The notes below the pieces were generated by a model. It worked only from the letters and a program-made list of their open reading frames with translations, was not told where the DNA came from and did no database searches. Positions 16,340 through 25,556 of a stretch of DNA of 64,000 nt are shown here, piece by piece. Numbering within the stretch: position 1 is the first letter of the stretch; every line of letters begins with the position of its first letter. The stretch comes from Paractinoplanes atraurantiacus. GTDB taxonomy: Bacteria > Actinomycetota > Actinomycetes > Mycobacteriales > Micromonosporaceae. Made by a program: the position numbers and the translations under genes. The stretch spans positions 30,648 to 94,647 of the forward strand of contig NZ_OBDY01000033.1 in the NCBI RefSeq assembly GCF_900215205.1. Direction: 5' to 3'.

Positions 16340-16890
16340 ATTCGGCGGCCGGGATGGTCCACCGCAGAACAGTCCCGCCGTCGACTTCTTCCAGGGTCAG
16401 CGGGTAGACCTGCCCGAACGACCTACCCCCGCCGAAACGCTGAAGTTCGAGCGATCCGTAGGTCGGCCAGCCCGTCGACGCTCCGGGGCTCGGGCAGGAA
16501 CCCGACCCACGAGTCGAGAGCGCGCGCATCGCCGATGACCATCCCGCAACGGCTGACCGGCAGATCGCCCAGCACGACCGGTCCAGTTCCGCCCGACCAG
16601 GGAAAGCCCAGATCGATCTGCAGGACGGCGATCGTGTCGGCAGGCTCATACGCTCCGGGCCGGGTTCTCGCGGCCACGATCAGCGGCCCGTCTCGGGCCG
16701 GCACCGCCACCGCTTCGGCCAACCAGTCCCGCAGGCAGGCGCCGCCGGACTCGGCCGCCCGGAGCGCGCGAACGGACAGCGGCTCGCCGAGTTCCACCCA
16801 CTCGCTGAGCAATCCCGCGTCCGCCAGCACAACGGTCCCTGACGGTGCCGTCACCTGCCCCAAAGACTTCATCGCCGTTGATGATCGCAT
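16314..16890 (-). pseudogene. frameshifted hypothetical gene
   Basis: The first frame runs from ATG 16890 and stops at 16423 shortly after VDGLADL. The next frame takes over at that point with TYGSLELQRFGGG and continues to a stop at 16314, giving about 190 residues if the one-base shift near 16455 is repaired. Codon bias stays good in both frames on each side of the shift. I do not recognise the family. It could be a true frameshift mutation or a sequencing error. Confidence 0.6.
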
Positions 16891-16932
16891 CGGGCAGGAT
16901 TAGCCGGGCACGGACGGGGTAGAGCTGGCGCC

Positions 16933-17316
16933 GTGGCTGAGCTGGATGAAGAGACGATCGCGTATGCGAACCGCATGTTCGACCTGGCGCGGGGCGGGGA
17001 GAGCGAGGAGCTGGCCGCCAACGTCGCGGCGGGCCTGCCGGTCAACCTGACCAACGCCAAAGGCGACACGCTGCTGATCCTGGCCGCGTACCACAACCAC
17101 CCGGTGACGGTGAACGCGCTGCTCGAGCTCGGGGCCGACCCCGATCGGGTCAACGACCGGGGGCAGACCGCGCTGGCCGCCGCGGTGTTCCGGCAGAACG
17201 CCGCCACCGTGAAGGCGCTGCTCGGCGCCGGGGCCGACCCGGAGGGTGGGTCGCCCTCGGCCACGGCGACGGCGGACTTCTTCAAACTGCCCGAGATGGC
17301 GGCTCTGCTGGGCTGA
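16933..17316 (+). CDS. ankyrin repeat protein
   Basis: 127 residues with about three ankyrin repeats (GDTLLILAAYHNHPVTVNAL; GQTALAAAVFRQNAATVKAL), a protein-binding scaffold. Small single-domain ankyrin proteins of this size are common in actinomycetes. No signal peptide. GTG start. Partner unknown. Confidence 0.88.
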   Translation: MAELDEETIAYANRMFDLARGGESEELAANVAAGLPVNLTNAKGDTLLILAAYHNHPVTVNALLELGADPDRVNDRGQTALAAAVFRQNAATVKALLGAGADPEGGSPSATATADFFKLPEMAALLG

Positions 17317-17320
17317 GCCT

Positions 17321-18159
17321 TCAGAAATTCGGCTGTACGCGGTCGAGGCACATCCAGGCCCGCAGCTGGCACAGGAGCGCTTCGCTGATCGGGACGCCCC
17401 GGTTCGAGATCCAGGCATGCGGCGGGGCGCTGCCGCGGTTGCCGGGGCCGGTGTGAATGGCGACGAGGTTGCGGTAGCCCTCCCAGTTCAGCCAGATCGG
17501 GCTGCCGCTGTGCCCGGGGGCGGTGTCCGCGTCGTAGGTCAGCACCCCGGGCGCCCGGGCGGGGTCGATCAGCCGGCCCGTACCGAGCCATTGCGTCGAG
17601 CCGATGTCGCGCCACTCCGGCCGGCCGGGGACGTGGCCGGTGCAGGCGGCGAGTTGCGCGGGTGTCGCCGGGCCGTGCGGGGGCTGATCGCGGCACTTGT
17701 CGGCCGGATAGCCGCAGACGTTGAGCGTGACCTTCTCCTTCAGCAGCCGCTGCCACAGCGCGGCGTCGTAGGCCCGGATGCGGGTGTTGCCTCCCAGCCG
17801 CGGGTGAGCCCACCAACCCAGCGGCTGGGGCCGTGAGCCGAGTGGCTTCTCCAGCGTCACCAGGGCGTAGTCCGCTTCGAGGGGACCGGCTATGCGGTGC
17901 TTGTTGCCGCCGGCCGCCTGCCTGTCCGCCGTGGCCTGCCATTGCGGCGAGACGCGCACGGTCCGGACCGTGGAGACGTCGGCCGGAAGGCTCCGGTCGT
18001 TGCGGGCCGGCGCGACGAGCAGGTTCCTGGACCGGACGTAGCGAGGCAGCAGATGAACCGGAACGGTATCTGAAGGGTGTTGGTGACCAGGTGCCGATCG
18101 TCCGGCCCGATGATCTCGGCGTCCGGGGTCCCGCGCCGCGTATAGGTTCCCAGTGTCAT
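17321..18159 (-). pseudogene. trypsin-like (V8-type) serine protease remnant
   Basis: The start, at ATG 18159 (MTLGTYTRRGTPDAEIIGPD), matches the propeptide/entry region of glutamyl-endopeptidase-like proteases. Near 18055 the reading jumps to another frame (LPRYVRSRNLLVAPARND), which then runs to 17321. The catalytic Ser (GHSGSP) and the Asp strand (ADYALVTL) are present, but the segment with the catalytic His (TAGHC in relatives) and any signal peptide are missing. Deletion plus frameshift make an active secreted protease unlikely. Confidence 0.7.
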
Positions 18160-18187
18160 GCCGGCCTCCTCCGCTTCCGCAGTGGTG

Positions 18188-19306
18188 TCAGCAAGAAGGA
18201 GGCCAGTGCTTGGCGAGCAGCTCGTAGGAGCGGACGCGGTCGTGGTGGTCGTGGGCCATGGTGGTGATCAGCAGCTCGTCGGCGCCGGTCACGCGGCGCA
18301 AAGTCTCCAGTTTCTCGGTCACGGTCTCGGGTGAGCCGACGAACTGGGTGTCGACCCGGTCCTTGACCAGCCGGCGGTCTTCCTCGGTCCACTTGTGGGC
18401 ACGCGCCTGCTCCAGCGTCGGCCACGGCACGGCGCCGCCCTGACGGACGCTGCGGACCCAGAGGGCGTACGGGAGGGCGAGCTCCACCGCGGTCTCGTCG
18501 TCGTCGGCCACGAGGACGTCGGCCGAGACCATCACGTGCGGCTCTTTCAACAACGACGAGGGCTTGAAGGCGGCACGGTACGCCTCGACGGCCTCCAGGA
18601 CCTTCGCCGGCGCGACGTGGTAGTTCGCCGCGAACGGCAGCCCGCGCGCGCCGGCCACCTGCGCGCTCTCGCCGCCGCTGCTGCCGAGGATCCAGAGCTC
18701 GAGGTCGGCGCCCTCGCCGGGCACGGCGCGAGCCGAGTTGCCCTCGGCGTCGGTGTACGGGCCGGCGCGCAGGATCTCGATGTCCTCGACCACCGTGTCC
18801 AGGTCGAGCGGTTCCGCGCCGGGCTGTTTGAGCAGCTTGAACCACAGTTGAGCGCTCCCCGACTTGAGCAGCACCTGATAGTTGTAATGCTTGGGGATCA
18901 GGAGACCGTCGACGACGTGGGCGTCGACCTCGGGCGGCGGCTGAGACGACGACAGGTCCGATTTGCGCCGCTGGGCCGACCGGCCCAGCCCGAGGTCGAA
19001 GCGCCCCGGATAAAGCGCGTCGAGCAGGCCGAACTGCTCCAGAGCGGCCAGGGGCGTCAGAAAGCCGGTCTGCAGCGCGCCCGACCCGAGCCGGATGCGG
19101 TCGGTCACCGAGGCGATGGCCCCGAGCAGCACGGCCGGCTGCGAGCTGGCCACGCCGGGCGTCAGGTGGTGCTCGGCGACCCAGAAGCGGTGATAGCCGA
19201 ACTCCTCGGCCGAACGGGCCAGGTCGAGCGTGCGCCGCAGCGCGTCGCGGGCGTCACCGCCGTCGACCAGCGGCGCCAGATCCAGGATGGACAGTGGGAC
19301 GGTCAT
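18188..19306 (-). CDS. LLM flavin oxidoreductase, MsnO8-like
   Basis: 372-residue luciferase-like TIM-barrel flavoenzyme. LSILDLAPLVDGG, FWVAEHHLTPGVASS and PGRFDLGLGRS are typical of the MsnO8/luciferase-group-1 subfamily. It is the last gene of the six-gene minus-strand operon and its ATG overlaps the stop of the preceding LLM gene. The likely role is oxidation of the compound imported by the operon's ABC transporter. Confidence 0.9.
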   Translation of the reverse strand: MTVPLSILDLAPLVDGGDARDALRRTLDLARSAEEFGYHRFWVAEHHLTPGVASSQPAVLLGAIASVTDRIRLGSGALQTGFLTPLAALEQFGLLDALYPGRFDLGLGRSAQRRKSDLSSSQPPPEVDAHVVDGLLIPKHYNYQVLLKSGSAQLWFKLLKQPGAEPLDLDTVVEDIEILRAGPYTDAEGNSARAVPGEGADLELWILGSSGGESAQVAGARGLPFAANYHVAPAKVLEAVEAYRAAFKPSSLLKEPHVMVSADVLVADDDETAVELALPYALWVRSVRQGGAVPWPTLEQARAHKWTEEDRRLVKDRVDTQFVGSPETVTEKLETLRRVTGADELLITTMAHDHHDRVRSYELLAKHWPPSC

Positions 19307-20340
19307 ACGAGGCTCCCCGCGAACGGACGGCTAGGAATGTCCTTGCGCAGCGCCGGCGCGACCTCCGACTGGAAGAGCTCCAGCGTCGCCCGGTGCTGTT
19401 TGTCGGTGAGGCCGTCACCGTCGGCGTGCAGGTGCATGACCTCGTGACCGAACTCGGCGTGATAGCGCAGCACCTTGTCGATGATCTGCTGCGGGCTGCC
19501 GACCAGGATCGAGCTGCGCTCGATCGCGTCCTCCAGCGTCGGGAAGACCGGCTCGACGCCGACCTTGCGGAACAGCGCGATGCGGGCGTCATAGATCGGC
19601 CGGTACGTCTCCACGGCCTCCTGCGAGGTCCGGGCCACGTAGAAGCCGGCCGAGCCGGCACCCACCAGCGCCTCCGCCGGGTCGTGCCCGTAGTGCTCCC
19701 AACGTTCCCGGTAGTAGCGGATCAGCTCCGCGTACGGCTCTATCGGGTTGGTGACGTTGGCCGAGAACAGCGGATCGCCGTACTGCGCGGCCAGGTCGAC
19801 GCTCTCCTTGCTGGTGGCGCTGCCGTGCCAGACCCGGATCGGCTTCTGCAACGGCCGCGGCCACGTCTCGGCCTCGGTCAGCGACGGCCGGAAGCGTCCT
19901 TCCCACGTCACCTTGGGCTCGCGCCAGAGCCGGCGGAACAGCTCGTAGCTTTCCCGGTTGCGATCCCACTGGTCGTCGGTGGTGACATGGAACAGCTTGG
20001 CCTGTGCGGCGCCGTTGCCCTTGCCGATGATCAGCTCGATGCGGCCGTCGGAGAGGTTGTCCAGGGTGGCGTAGTCCTCGTACGCGCGAACCGGGTCGAG
20101 CAGGCTGAGCGTGGTGACCGCCGTGAACAGCCGGATCGTGGAGGTCTTGGCCGCGATGTGGCTGAGGACGACCGGCGGCGACGACGAGATGAACGGGCGC
20201 TCGTGGCGCTCACCCACCCCATAACCGTCAAAACCAAGTTCCTCGGCCAGTACGGCGTTGTCGACCACCTCGCGGAGGCGGGCGTGGTCCGAGATCGACG
20301 GGTCGGGTTTGGCGATCAGTGTGATGAGCAGGAACTTCAT
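19303..20340 (-). CDS. LLM class flavin-dependent monooxygenase
   Basis: 345 residues, luciferase-like fold: GFDGYGVGERHERPF, YATLDNLSDGRIELIIGKG and QIIDKVLRYHAEFGHE. The size and the ISSSPPVVLSHIAAKT strand fit the general bacterial luciferase subgroup. It overlaps both neighbours by 4 bases. Together with the next gene it probably forms an oxidative step for the imported sulfur source. Confidence 0.9.
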   Translation of the reverse strand: MKFLLITLIAKPDPSISDHARLREVVDNAVLAEELGFDGYGVGERHERPFISSSPPVVLSHIAAKTSTIRLFTAVTTLSLLDPVRAYEDYATLDNLSDGRIELIIGKGNGAAQAKLFHVTTDDQWDRNRESYELFRRLWREPKVTWEGRFRPSLTEAETWPRPLQKPIRVWHGSATSKESVDLAAQYGDPLFSANVTNPIEPYAELIRYYRERWEHYGHDPAEALVGAGSAGFYVARTSQEAVETYRPIYDARIALFRKVGVEPVFPTLEDAIERSSILVGSPQQIIDKVLRYHAEFGHEVMHLHADGDGLTDKQHRATLELFQSEVAPALRKDIPSRPFAGSLV

Positions 20341-22130
20341 GCCTGCGACACCTCCAGGTTCGGCACCGCGTCTAGCAGGGCGCGGGTGTACTCGTGCTGC
20401 GGGTGGTGGAACACGTCGTCGATCGGCCCTGATTCGACGACGGCGCCGTCGCGCATGACGAGCACGCGATCGGCCAGGTGGTGCACGACCCCGAGGTCGT
20501 GCGAGATGAAGAGAAGCGCCGTGCCGTCGGTGGCCCGGATGTCGGCCAGAAGGTCGAGCACCTGCGCCTGCACCGACACGTCAAGAGCGGACACCGGCTC
20601 GTCGCAGATGATGAGGCTCGGCCGGGGCGCCAGCGCACGGGCGATCGCCACTCGCTGCCGCTGCCCACCGGAGAGCTGCCGCGGATAGCGGTCGAGCACA
20701 TCGGCCGAGAGCCCGACCCGCTCCAGCAACGGCGCGGCGGTCTCCCCATCGGGAAGCGCCTCCCCGACGATGCGGCGCACGGTCCAGCGAGGATCAAAGG
20801 CCGACAGCGGATCCTGCGCGATGAATTGGAGGCGGCGGCGCCGCGAACGACGCCGCCGCTCCTTCAACCCGGTCCATGGCGCGCCCTCGAACGCCACGGC
20901 CCCGGACGTAGGCGCCACCAGCCCGAACACCAGCTGGGCAACGGTGGTCTTCCCCGATCCCGACTCCCCAACCAGCCCAACGATCTCCCCTCGGCGCACA
21001 GTGAGATCCACGCCGTCCACGACCGTGTGCCGCCCATACGCCTTCGTCAACCCTTCCGCCCGAACGACAACGCTGTCAGCCGAGGAGGAAGGCGTCGCCC
21101 TCTCGCCCTCTTCCCGCTCCGCCGCGGAGGCGGAGAGCGCAAACCCCTCCCCTCCCCTCGCCGCCGCGGAGACGGAGGACGCATACCCCTCCCCTCCCCT
21201 CGCCGCCGCGGAGACGGAGGACGTAAACCCCTCCCCTCCCCCCGCCGCCGCAGCGACGGAAGGCGCGGCGGAAGGCGCGGCGGAAGGCGCGGCGGAAGAA
21301 GCCGGGGGCGCGGAATAGAGGGCGGCAGGTTCGCGAAGGGCGGGGCCGGCCGAGGAGAGGCGACGGCCTCGGGAGGCCGCTGACGGCACTGCCTGGACCA
21401 GTTCTTGGGTGTACGGATGGGAAGGGGCGGCCAGGAGCGAGGAGGTCGGGCCCGACTCGACCACCCGGCCGTCCTTCATCACCAGGACCCGGTCGGCCAG
21501 GCGGGAGACGACCGCCAGGTCGTGGCTGATCAGGAGGAGGGTCTCGCCGGTGGCCTTGCGTTCGGCCAGCAGGTCGAGGATTTGGGCCTGGACGGTCACG
21601 TCGAGGGCCGTTGTCGGCTCGTCCGCGATCAGCAGAGGCGGGCCGGCGGCGATGGCCGAGGCGATCAGCGCGCGCTGGCGCAGGCCACCCGAGAGCTGGT
21701 GCGGGTATTGCCTCGCCCGTCGTGCGGGCTCGGGGACGTGCACCGCGGCCAGCAACGAGACCGGGTCGCCCTTGACCTTGTGGGTTCGCAGCACCTCGGT
21801 GATCTCGGCGCCTACCGTGCGCAGCGGGTCCAGGGAGACCAGGGCGTCCTGCAGGACGAGGCCGGCGAAGCTGCCCCGGAGGCGTTTCCAGTCACGCTCG
21901 GCGTAACCCCGTACATCCTGGCCGTTGATCTCGAAGTGGGAGGTGGCGACCGTGGCCTGGGGACCGGTCAGGCCGACCAGGGTGCGGGCCGTGACCGACT
22001 TGCCCGAGCCGGACTCGCCCACCAGCGCCACGCATTCGCCGGCGGCGATGTCCAGGTCGACGCCGCGGACCGCCGGGACCACGGTGCGCCCGACGGGGAA
22101 GGAGACGCGCAGATCCCGTACGGAAATCAT
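20337..22130 (-). CDS. fused dual ABC ATPase, DppD-DppF type
   Basis: 597 residues holding both ATPases of a peptide/nickel importer in one chain. The first cassette has Walker A GESGSGKS at 38-45 and LSGGLRQR; the second has GESGSGKT and LSGGQRQR with ICDEPVSALDVS. Between them is a 100-residue low-complexity linker with a 14-residue tandem repeat (SVSAAARGGEGYAS). The ATG at 22130 starts the ABC domain (MISVRDLRVSF); the frame is open farther upstream, but only inside the permease gene. Confidence 0.93.
   Translation of the reverse strand: MISVRDLRVSFPVGRTVVPAVRGVDLDIAAGECVALVGESGSGKSVTARTLVGLTGPQATVATSHFEINGQDVRGYAERDWKRLRGSFAGLVLQDALVSLDPLRTVGAEITEVLRTHKVKGDPVSLLAAVHVPEPARRARQYPHQLSGGLRQRALIASAIAAGPPLLIADEPTTALDVTVQAQILDLLAERKATGETLLLISHDLAVVSRLADRVLVMKDGRVVESGPTSSLLAAPSHPYTQELVQAVPSAASRGRRLSSAGPALREPAALYSAPPASSAAPSAAPSAAPSVAAAAGGGEGFTSSVSAAARGGEGYASSVSAAARGGEGFALSASAAEREEGERATPSSSADSVVVRAEGLTKAYGRHTVVDGVDLTVRRGEIVGLVGESGSGKTTVAQLVFGLVAPTSGAVAFEGAPWTGLKERRRRSRRRRLQFIAQDPLSAFDPRWTVRRIVGEALPDGETAAPLLERVGLSADVLDRYPRQLSGGQRQRVAIARALAPRPSLIICDEPVSALDVSVQAQVLDLLADIRATDGTALLFISHDLGVVHHLADRVLVMRDGAVVESGPIDDVFHHPQHEYTRALLDAVPNLEVSQA
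21115..21300 (-). repeat. 42-bp and 12-bp tandem repeats in the ABC linker
   Basis: About three copies of a 42-base unit (14 codons) are followed on the plus strand by about three and a half copies of a 12-base unit GAAGGCGCGGCG, encoding Ser-Ala-Ala-Pro. All in frame; copy number may vary between strains. Confidence 0.8.
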
Positions 22131-22972
22131 GCCGTCCTCCCCTCGAACCGGCGCTGAAGGCGCCGTCCCACGACGGTCAGTGAGATGACCAGCAGGGTGA
22201 CCACCACGCCGGGCAGGATCGAGGTCCACCAGGCGATGCTCAGATAGCCGCGGCCCTCGGAGAGCATCGCGCCCCACTCCGGTGAGGGCGGTTGCGGTCC
22301 CATGCCGAGGAAGCTGAGGCCGGCCGCGGCCAGGATGGCCTCGCCGAGCCCGATGACGGCGAGCACCGGGATCGGGCCGATCACGTTGGGCAGCACGTGC
22401 CGCAGCACCAGCCGCGTGCGGGAGTCGCCGAACGCGACCGCCTGCGTCACGTAGCCGGCCTGGCGGACCACGAAGGTCTGCGAGCGCACCACCCGCGCGT
22501 AGTGCGGCAGCGTCGCGATGCCGATGGCCACGATCAGGCCGACCGTGCCCGGCCCGGCGACCGCGACGAACAGCAACGCGAGCAGCAGCAGCGGGAACGC
22601 CGCCAGGGCGTCGAAGCCGCGGCTCAGCGCCTCGTCGGCGTACCTGTGGGAGAGACCGGCCAGCAGGCCCAGCAGGACGCCGAGACCAGCGGCGACCAGG
22701 GTGGCCGCGATGCCGATGCTCAGCGAGTGCCGGGCGCCGTGCACGACCCGGTCGAAGACGTCGCGGCCCAGTTGGTCGGTGCCGAACCAGTGGGCGGCGC
22801 TGGGCGGCTCCAGCACGTGAAGCGGATCGGCCGCCAGGGGGTCTCCCGCGAACAGGCCGGGCGTGACCGCGGCGGCGAAGGCCAGCAGCAGGAAGCCGGA
22901 CGCGGCCGCGACGCCGAGGCCGCGCGGGCGGCGAAAACGTACCGACACGGGCCGATCGAGGGCGATGGTCAT
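22127..22972 (-). CDS. ABC transporter permease, DppC type
   Basis: 281 residues. An N-terminal OppC-type segment precedes GTDQLGRDVFDRVVHGARHS, the hallmark of DppC/OppC permeases, followed by five hydrophobic helices and the coupling motif AVAFGDSRTRLVLRHVLPN. It overlaps the ATPase start by 4 bases and lies 1 base after the DppB-type gene. Confidence 0.92.
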   Translation of the reverse strand: MTIALDRPVSVRFRRPRGLGVAAASGFLLLAFAAAVTPGLFAGDPLAADPLHVLEPPSAAHWFGTDQLGRDVFDRVVHGARHSLSIGIAATLVAAGLGVLLGLLAGLSHRYADEALSRGFDALAAFPLLLLALLFVAVAGPGTVGLIVAIGIATLPHYARVVRSQTFVVRQAGYVTQAVAFGDSRTRLVLRHVLPNVIGPIPVLAVIGLGEAILAAAGLSFLGMGPQPPSPEWGAMLSEGRGYLSIAWWTSILPGVVVTLLVISLTVVGRRLQRRFEGRTA

Positions 22973-22973
22973 G

Positions 22974-23882
22974 TCAACTCCTCCGCAGCCGGGGATCGAT
23001 GATCAGGTAGGCGAGGTCGGCCAGGGTGTTGAGCAGCACGTAGACGAAGGCCGAGAAGACCACCACGGCCAGCACCACGGGCATGTCCTCGCTGGTCACC
23101 GCCTGGAGGGTGACCTGGCCGAGCCCGGGCCGCCCGAAGACGGTCTCGATGATCACGGCGCCGCCGAGCAGGATGCCGAACAGCCAGCCGATCAGCGTCA
23201 CGGTCGGCAGCAGCGCGTGCCGCAGGGCGTGCCGCACGAGCACGGCCCGCTCCCCCAGCCCGCGGGCCCGGGCGGTGACCACGAACGGCTCGTCCAGGGC
23301 CCGGTCGATGCCGTCGCGCAGCACCTGGGTGAGCACCCCGGCCACCGGCAGGGCCAGCGTGACCGCCGGCAGCACCAGGGCCGCGACGCCCTGGTCACCG
23401 GAGACCGGGAACAGGCCGAGCCGGAACGAGAAGACGCTCAGCAGGATGATCCCGATCAGGAAGGGCGGGGTGGAGACCAGGACGAGCTCCAGGGTGGAGC
23501 TGGCCCGGCGGGCCCAGGGCCGGCGGGTGGTGACCGCCAGCACCAGGGCCAGGACGATGCCGAGGACACCCGCGCTGAAGGCCAGCGTCAGCGTCGGTGC
23601 CAGCTGGCCCCCGATGACCTCGGAGACCGGCCGTTGCAGCAGGTAGGAGCGGCCCAGGTCGCCGTGCAGCGCTCGCCACAGGAAGTCGAGGTATTGCACG
23701 ACGGCCGGGCGGTCGAGGTGCCACTCCTGGATGATCTGCGACCGGATCAGGGGCGTGTCGGCGCCGTCGCCGATGATCGCGTCGACCGTGTCGCCGGGCG
23801 CGGCCAGCAGGGCCAGGTAGGCCGCCGTGGCGGCGGCCCACAGGACCACGAGGCCGGTGCCGATGCGGCGGAGCACGATCAC
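22974..23882 (-). CDS. ABC transporter permease, DppB type
   Basis: 302 residues with six hydrophobic helices. GTGLVVLWAAATAAYLALL at the start and ARARGLGERAVLVRHALRHA in the coupling loop identify DppB/OppB. It overlaps the binding-protein stop by 4 bases. It forms the membrane pore with the DppC-type partner. Confidence 0.92.
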   Translation of the reverse strand: MIVLRRIGTGLVVLWAAATAAYLALLAAPGDTVDAIIGDGADTPLIRSQIIQEWHLDRPAVVQYLDFLWRALHGDLGRSYLLQRPVSEVIGGQLAPTLTLAFSAGVLGIVLALVLAVTTRRPWARRASSTLELVLVSTPPFLIGIILLSVFSFRLGLFPVSGDQGVAALVLPAVTLALPVAGVLTQVLRDGIDRALDEPFVVTARARGLGERAVLVRHALRHALLPTVTLIGWLFGILLGGAVIIETVFGRPGLGQVTLQAVTSEDMPVVLAVVVFSAFVYVLLNTLADLAYLIIDPRLRRS

Positions 23883-25495
23883 TTGCTCAGCCAGACGTTG
23901 TACGCGTTGCCCGGTACGCCCGCGGTCGGCTCGAAGCCGAGGCCGCCGACGGCCTTGGACGAGGCGATCTGGTCGGCCGGCGCGTAGAGCGGCTGGATCA
24001 GCGCGTCCTTGGCGATGACCTTCTGCTGGATTTCCCCGTACGTCTTGACCCGGTCCCCACCGGCCTCGCCCGCCGCGAGCAGCGAGTCGAGCTGGGTGTC
24101 CTGGACGCCGGTCCGGTTGATCGCGCCGTCGGAGCGCAGCAGCAGGTTGAGCGCGGCGCCGGCGTCGGTGTCGGCCCGGGAGTTGTCGAAGATCTCGTAC
24201 TGGTTGTCCTCGATCGCCTTGGTGGCGGTGCCCTGGTCGACCACGGAGACCTTGAGGTCGATGCCGGCGCTCTGCTTGACCGCGGCCTGCACGGCCTGGG
24301 CCAGGATGTCGCGGCGGTCGCGGACGAACGGCGCCGACTGCACGAGCCGGGCGGTCAGCCGCTTGCCGTCCTTGGTGCGGTAGCCTTCGGCGTCACGCGT
24401 GCTCCAGCCGGCGGCGTCCAGCGTGGCATTGGCTTTCGCCGCGTCGTTGCCGTAGGTCTTCTCGAGCGAGGAGTCGTAGAGCGGACTCGTCGGCGAGATC
24501 ACGCTCCACGCGCGGGTGGCCGTGCCCCGGTAGACGCCTTGCAGGACCGTGTCGACGTCGAGCGCGTCGCGGAACGCCTGCCGGACCCGGATGTCGTCGA
24601 ACGGCGCGTGCGAGGTGTTGAAGTAGTACGAGTAGGCCGAGCCCGAGTTGAGCCCCTTGCTCAGGGTCAGCTGCGGGTTGGCGGTGATCTGCGCCTGATC
24701 GGTGGCCGGAACACCCTCGATCACCTGCACCTGGCCCGAGGTCAGCGCGCCCACGCGGACCGACGACTCCTTGAGGAATCGGTAGGTCACTTCGTCGAGG
24801 TACGCCGGTCCGGTGTGGCCGGCGTTGGCCGGGGCCCAGTTGTAGTTCGGGTTCTTGACGTAGTGCAGTTCCTGGCCGGGCGTGTACTTGTCGAGGATGA
24901 ACGGCCCGGTGCCCGCCAGCTCCGGGCCGCCCGCCTTGAGGTTCTTCGCCTCCTTGAGCGACTTGGGCGAGACGACCGCGCCCTGCGGCGAGGAGAGGAA
25001 GTCCAAAATCAGCACGTCGGGTTGCTTCAGGTTGTACTTGATGGTCGCCGGGTCGACGACCTCGACGTTCTTCAAGTTCTTCAGCTGTACGGCGGCGACG
25101 GTCGGGGCGTAGCCGTCGGCGAGCAGCTGGTCCACGTTGGCCTTGACCGCGGCCGCGTCGAACTTGGTGCCGTCGCTGAAGGTGACGCCGGTGCGCAGCT
25201 TGACGGTGTAGGTCTTGCCGTCGGGCGAGACCTCGTACCCGGTGGCGAGCCAGGGCACGTAACCGCCCTTGTCGTCGTGGGTGAGCAGGGCCTCGAAGTT
25301 GTTCCAGACGAGCAGGCGCGCCTTGGCCTGCGCGTACTGATGCGGGTTCAGGGTGATCGGCTCGGTCTCCACGGCCCAGCTCAGCGAGCCGCCGGAGACC
25401 GGAGCACCGGCGTCGGTGGCGGTGCCGCCGCTGGAGGAGCAGCCCGCGAGCAGCGCGAGAGACGCAGCCGCGGCGAGCCAAAGACGGTGACGCAT
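23879..25495 (-). CDS. ABC transporter substrate-binding lipoprotein, family 5 (DppA/NikA)
   Basis: 538 residues, SBP family 5: a lipoprotein signal (RLWLAAAASLALLAGCSSSG) and YEVSPDGKTYTVKLRTGVTF. The ATG at 25495 follows GGAGG by 7 bases; another ATG 12 bases upstream overlaps that ribosome binding site and is less likely. It heads the six-gene operon of importer plus two LLM monooxygenases. The ligand may be a peptide, metal chelate, glutathione-like or sulfonated compound; the neighbouring monooxygenases favour the last. Confidence 0.92.
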   Translation of the reverse strand: MRHRLWLAAAASLALLAGCSSSGGTATDAGAPVSGGSLSWAVETEPITLNPHQYAQAKARLLVWNNFEALLTHDDKGGYVPWLATGYEVSPDGKTYTVKLRTGVTFSDGTKFDAAAVKANVDQLLADGYAPTVAAVQLKNLKNVEVVDPATIKYNLKQPDVLILDFLSSPQGAVVSPKSLKEAKNLKAGGPELAGTGPFILDKYTPGQELHYVKNPNYNWAPANAGHTGPAYLDEVTYRFLKESSVRVGALTSGQVQVIEGVPATDQAQITANPQLTLSKGLNSGSAYSYYFNTSHAPFDDIRVRQAFRDALDVDTVLQGVYRGTATRAWSVISPTSPLYDSSLEKTYGNDAAKANATLDAAGWSTRDAEGYRTKDGKRLTARLVQSAPFVRDRRDILAQAVQAAVKQSAGIDLKVSVVDQGTATKAIEDNQYEIFDNSRADTDAGAALNLLLRSDGAINRTGVQDTQLDSLLAAGEAGGDRVKTYGEIQQKVIAKDALIQPLYAPADQIASSKAVGGLGFEPTAGVPGNAYNVWLSK

Positions 25496-25526
25496 CGATA
25501 CCTCCATCGGGACGGACTCCCTTTTT

Positions 25527-25543
25527 CCTATAGGCTCTATGGG
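25527..25543. promoter_or_regulatory. operator-like motif between DppA-type operon and MFS gene
   Basis: CCTATAGGCTCTATGGG sits between a -10-like TATAAG (25545-25550, for the MFS gene) and the DppA-type operon start. Its reverse complement, CCCATAGAGCCTATAGG, matches 14 of 17 bases of the site at 26962-26978 upstream of the second importer operon. A shared regulator is inferred. Confidence 0.55.
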
Positions 25544-25556
25544 ATATAAGCAAGAG

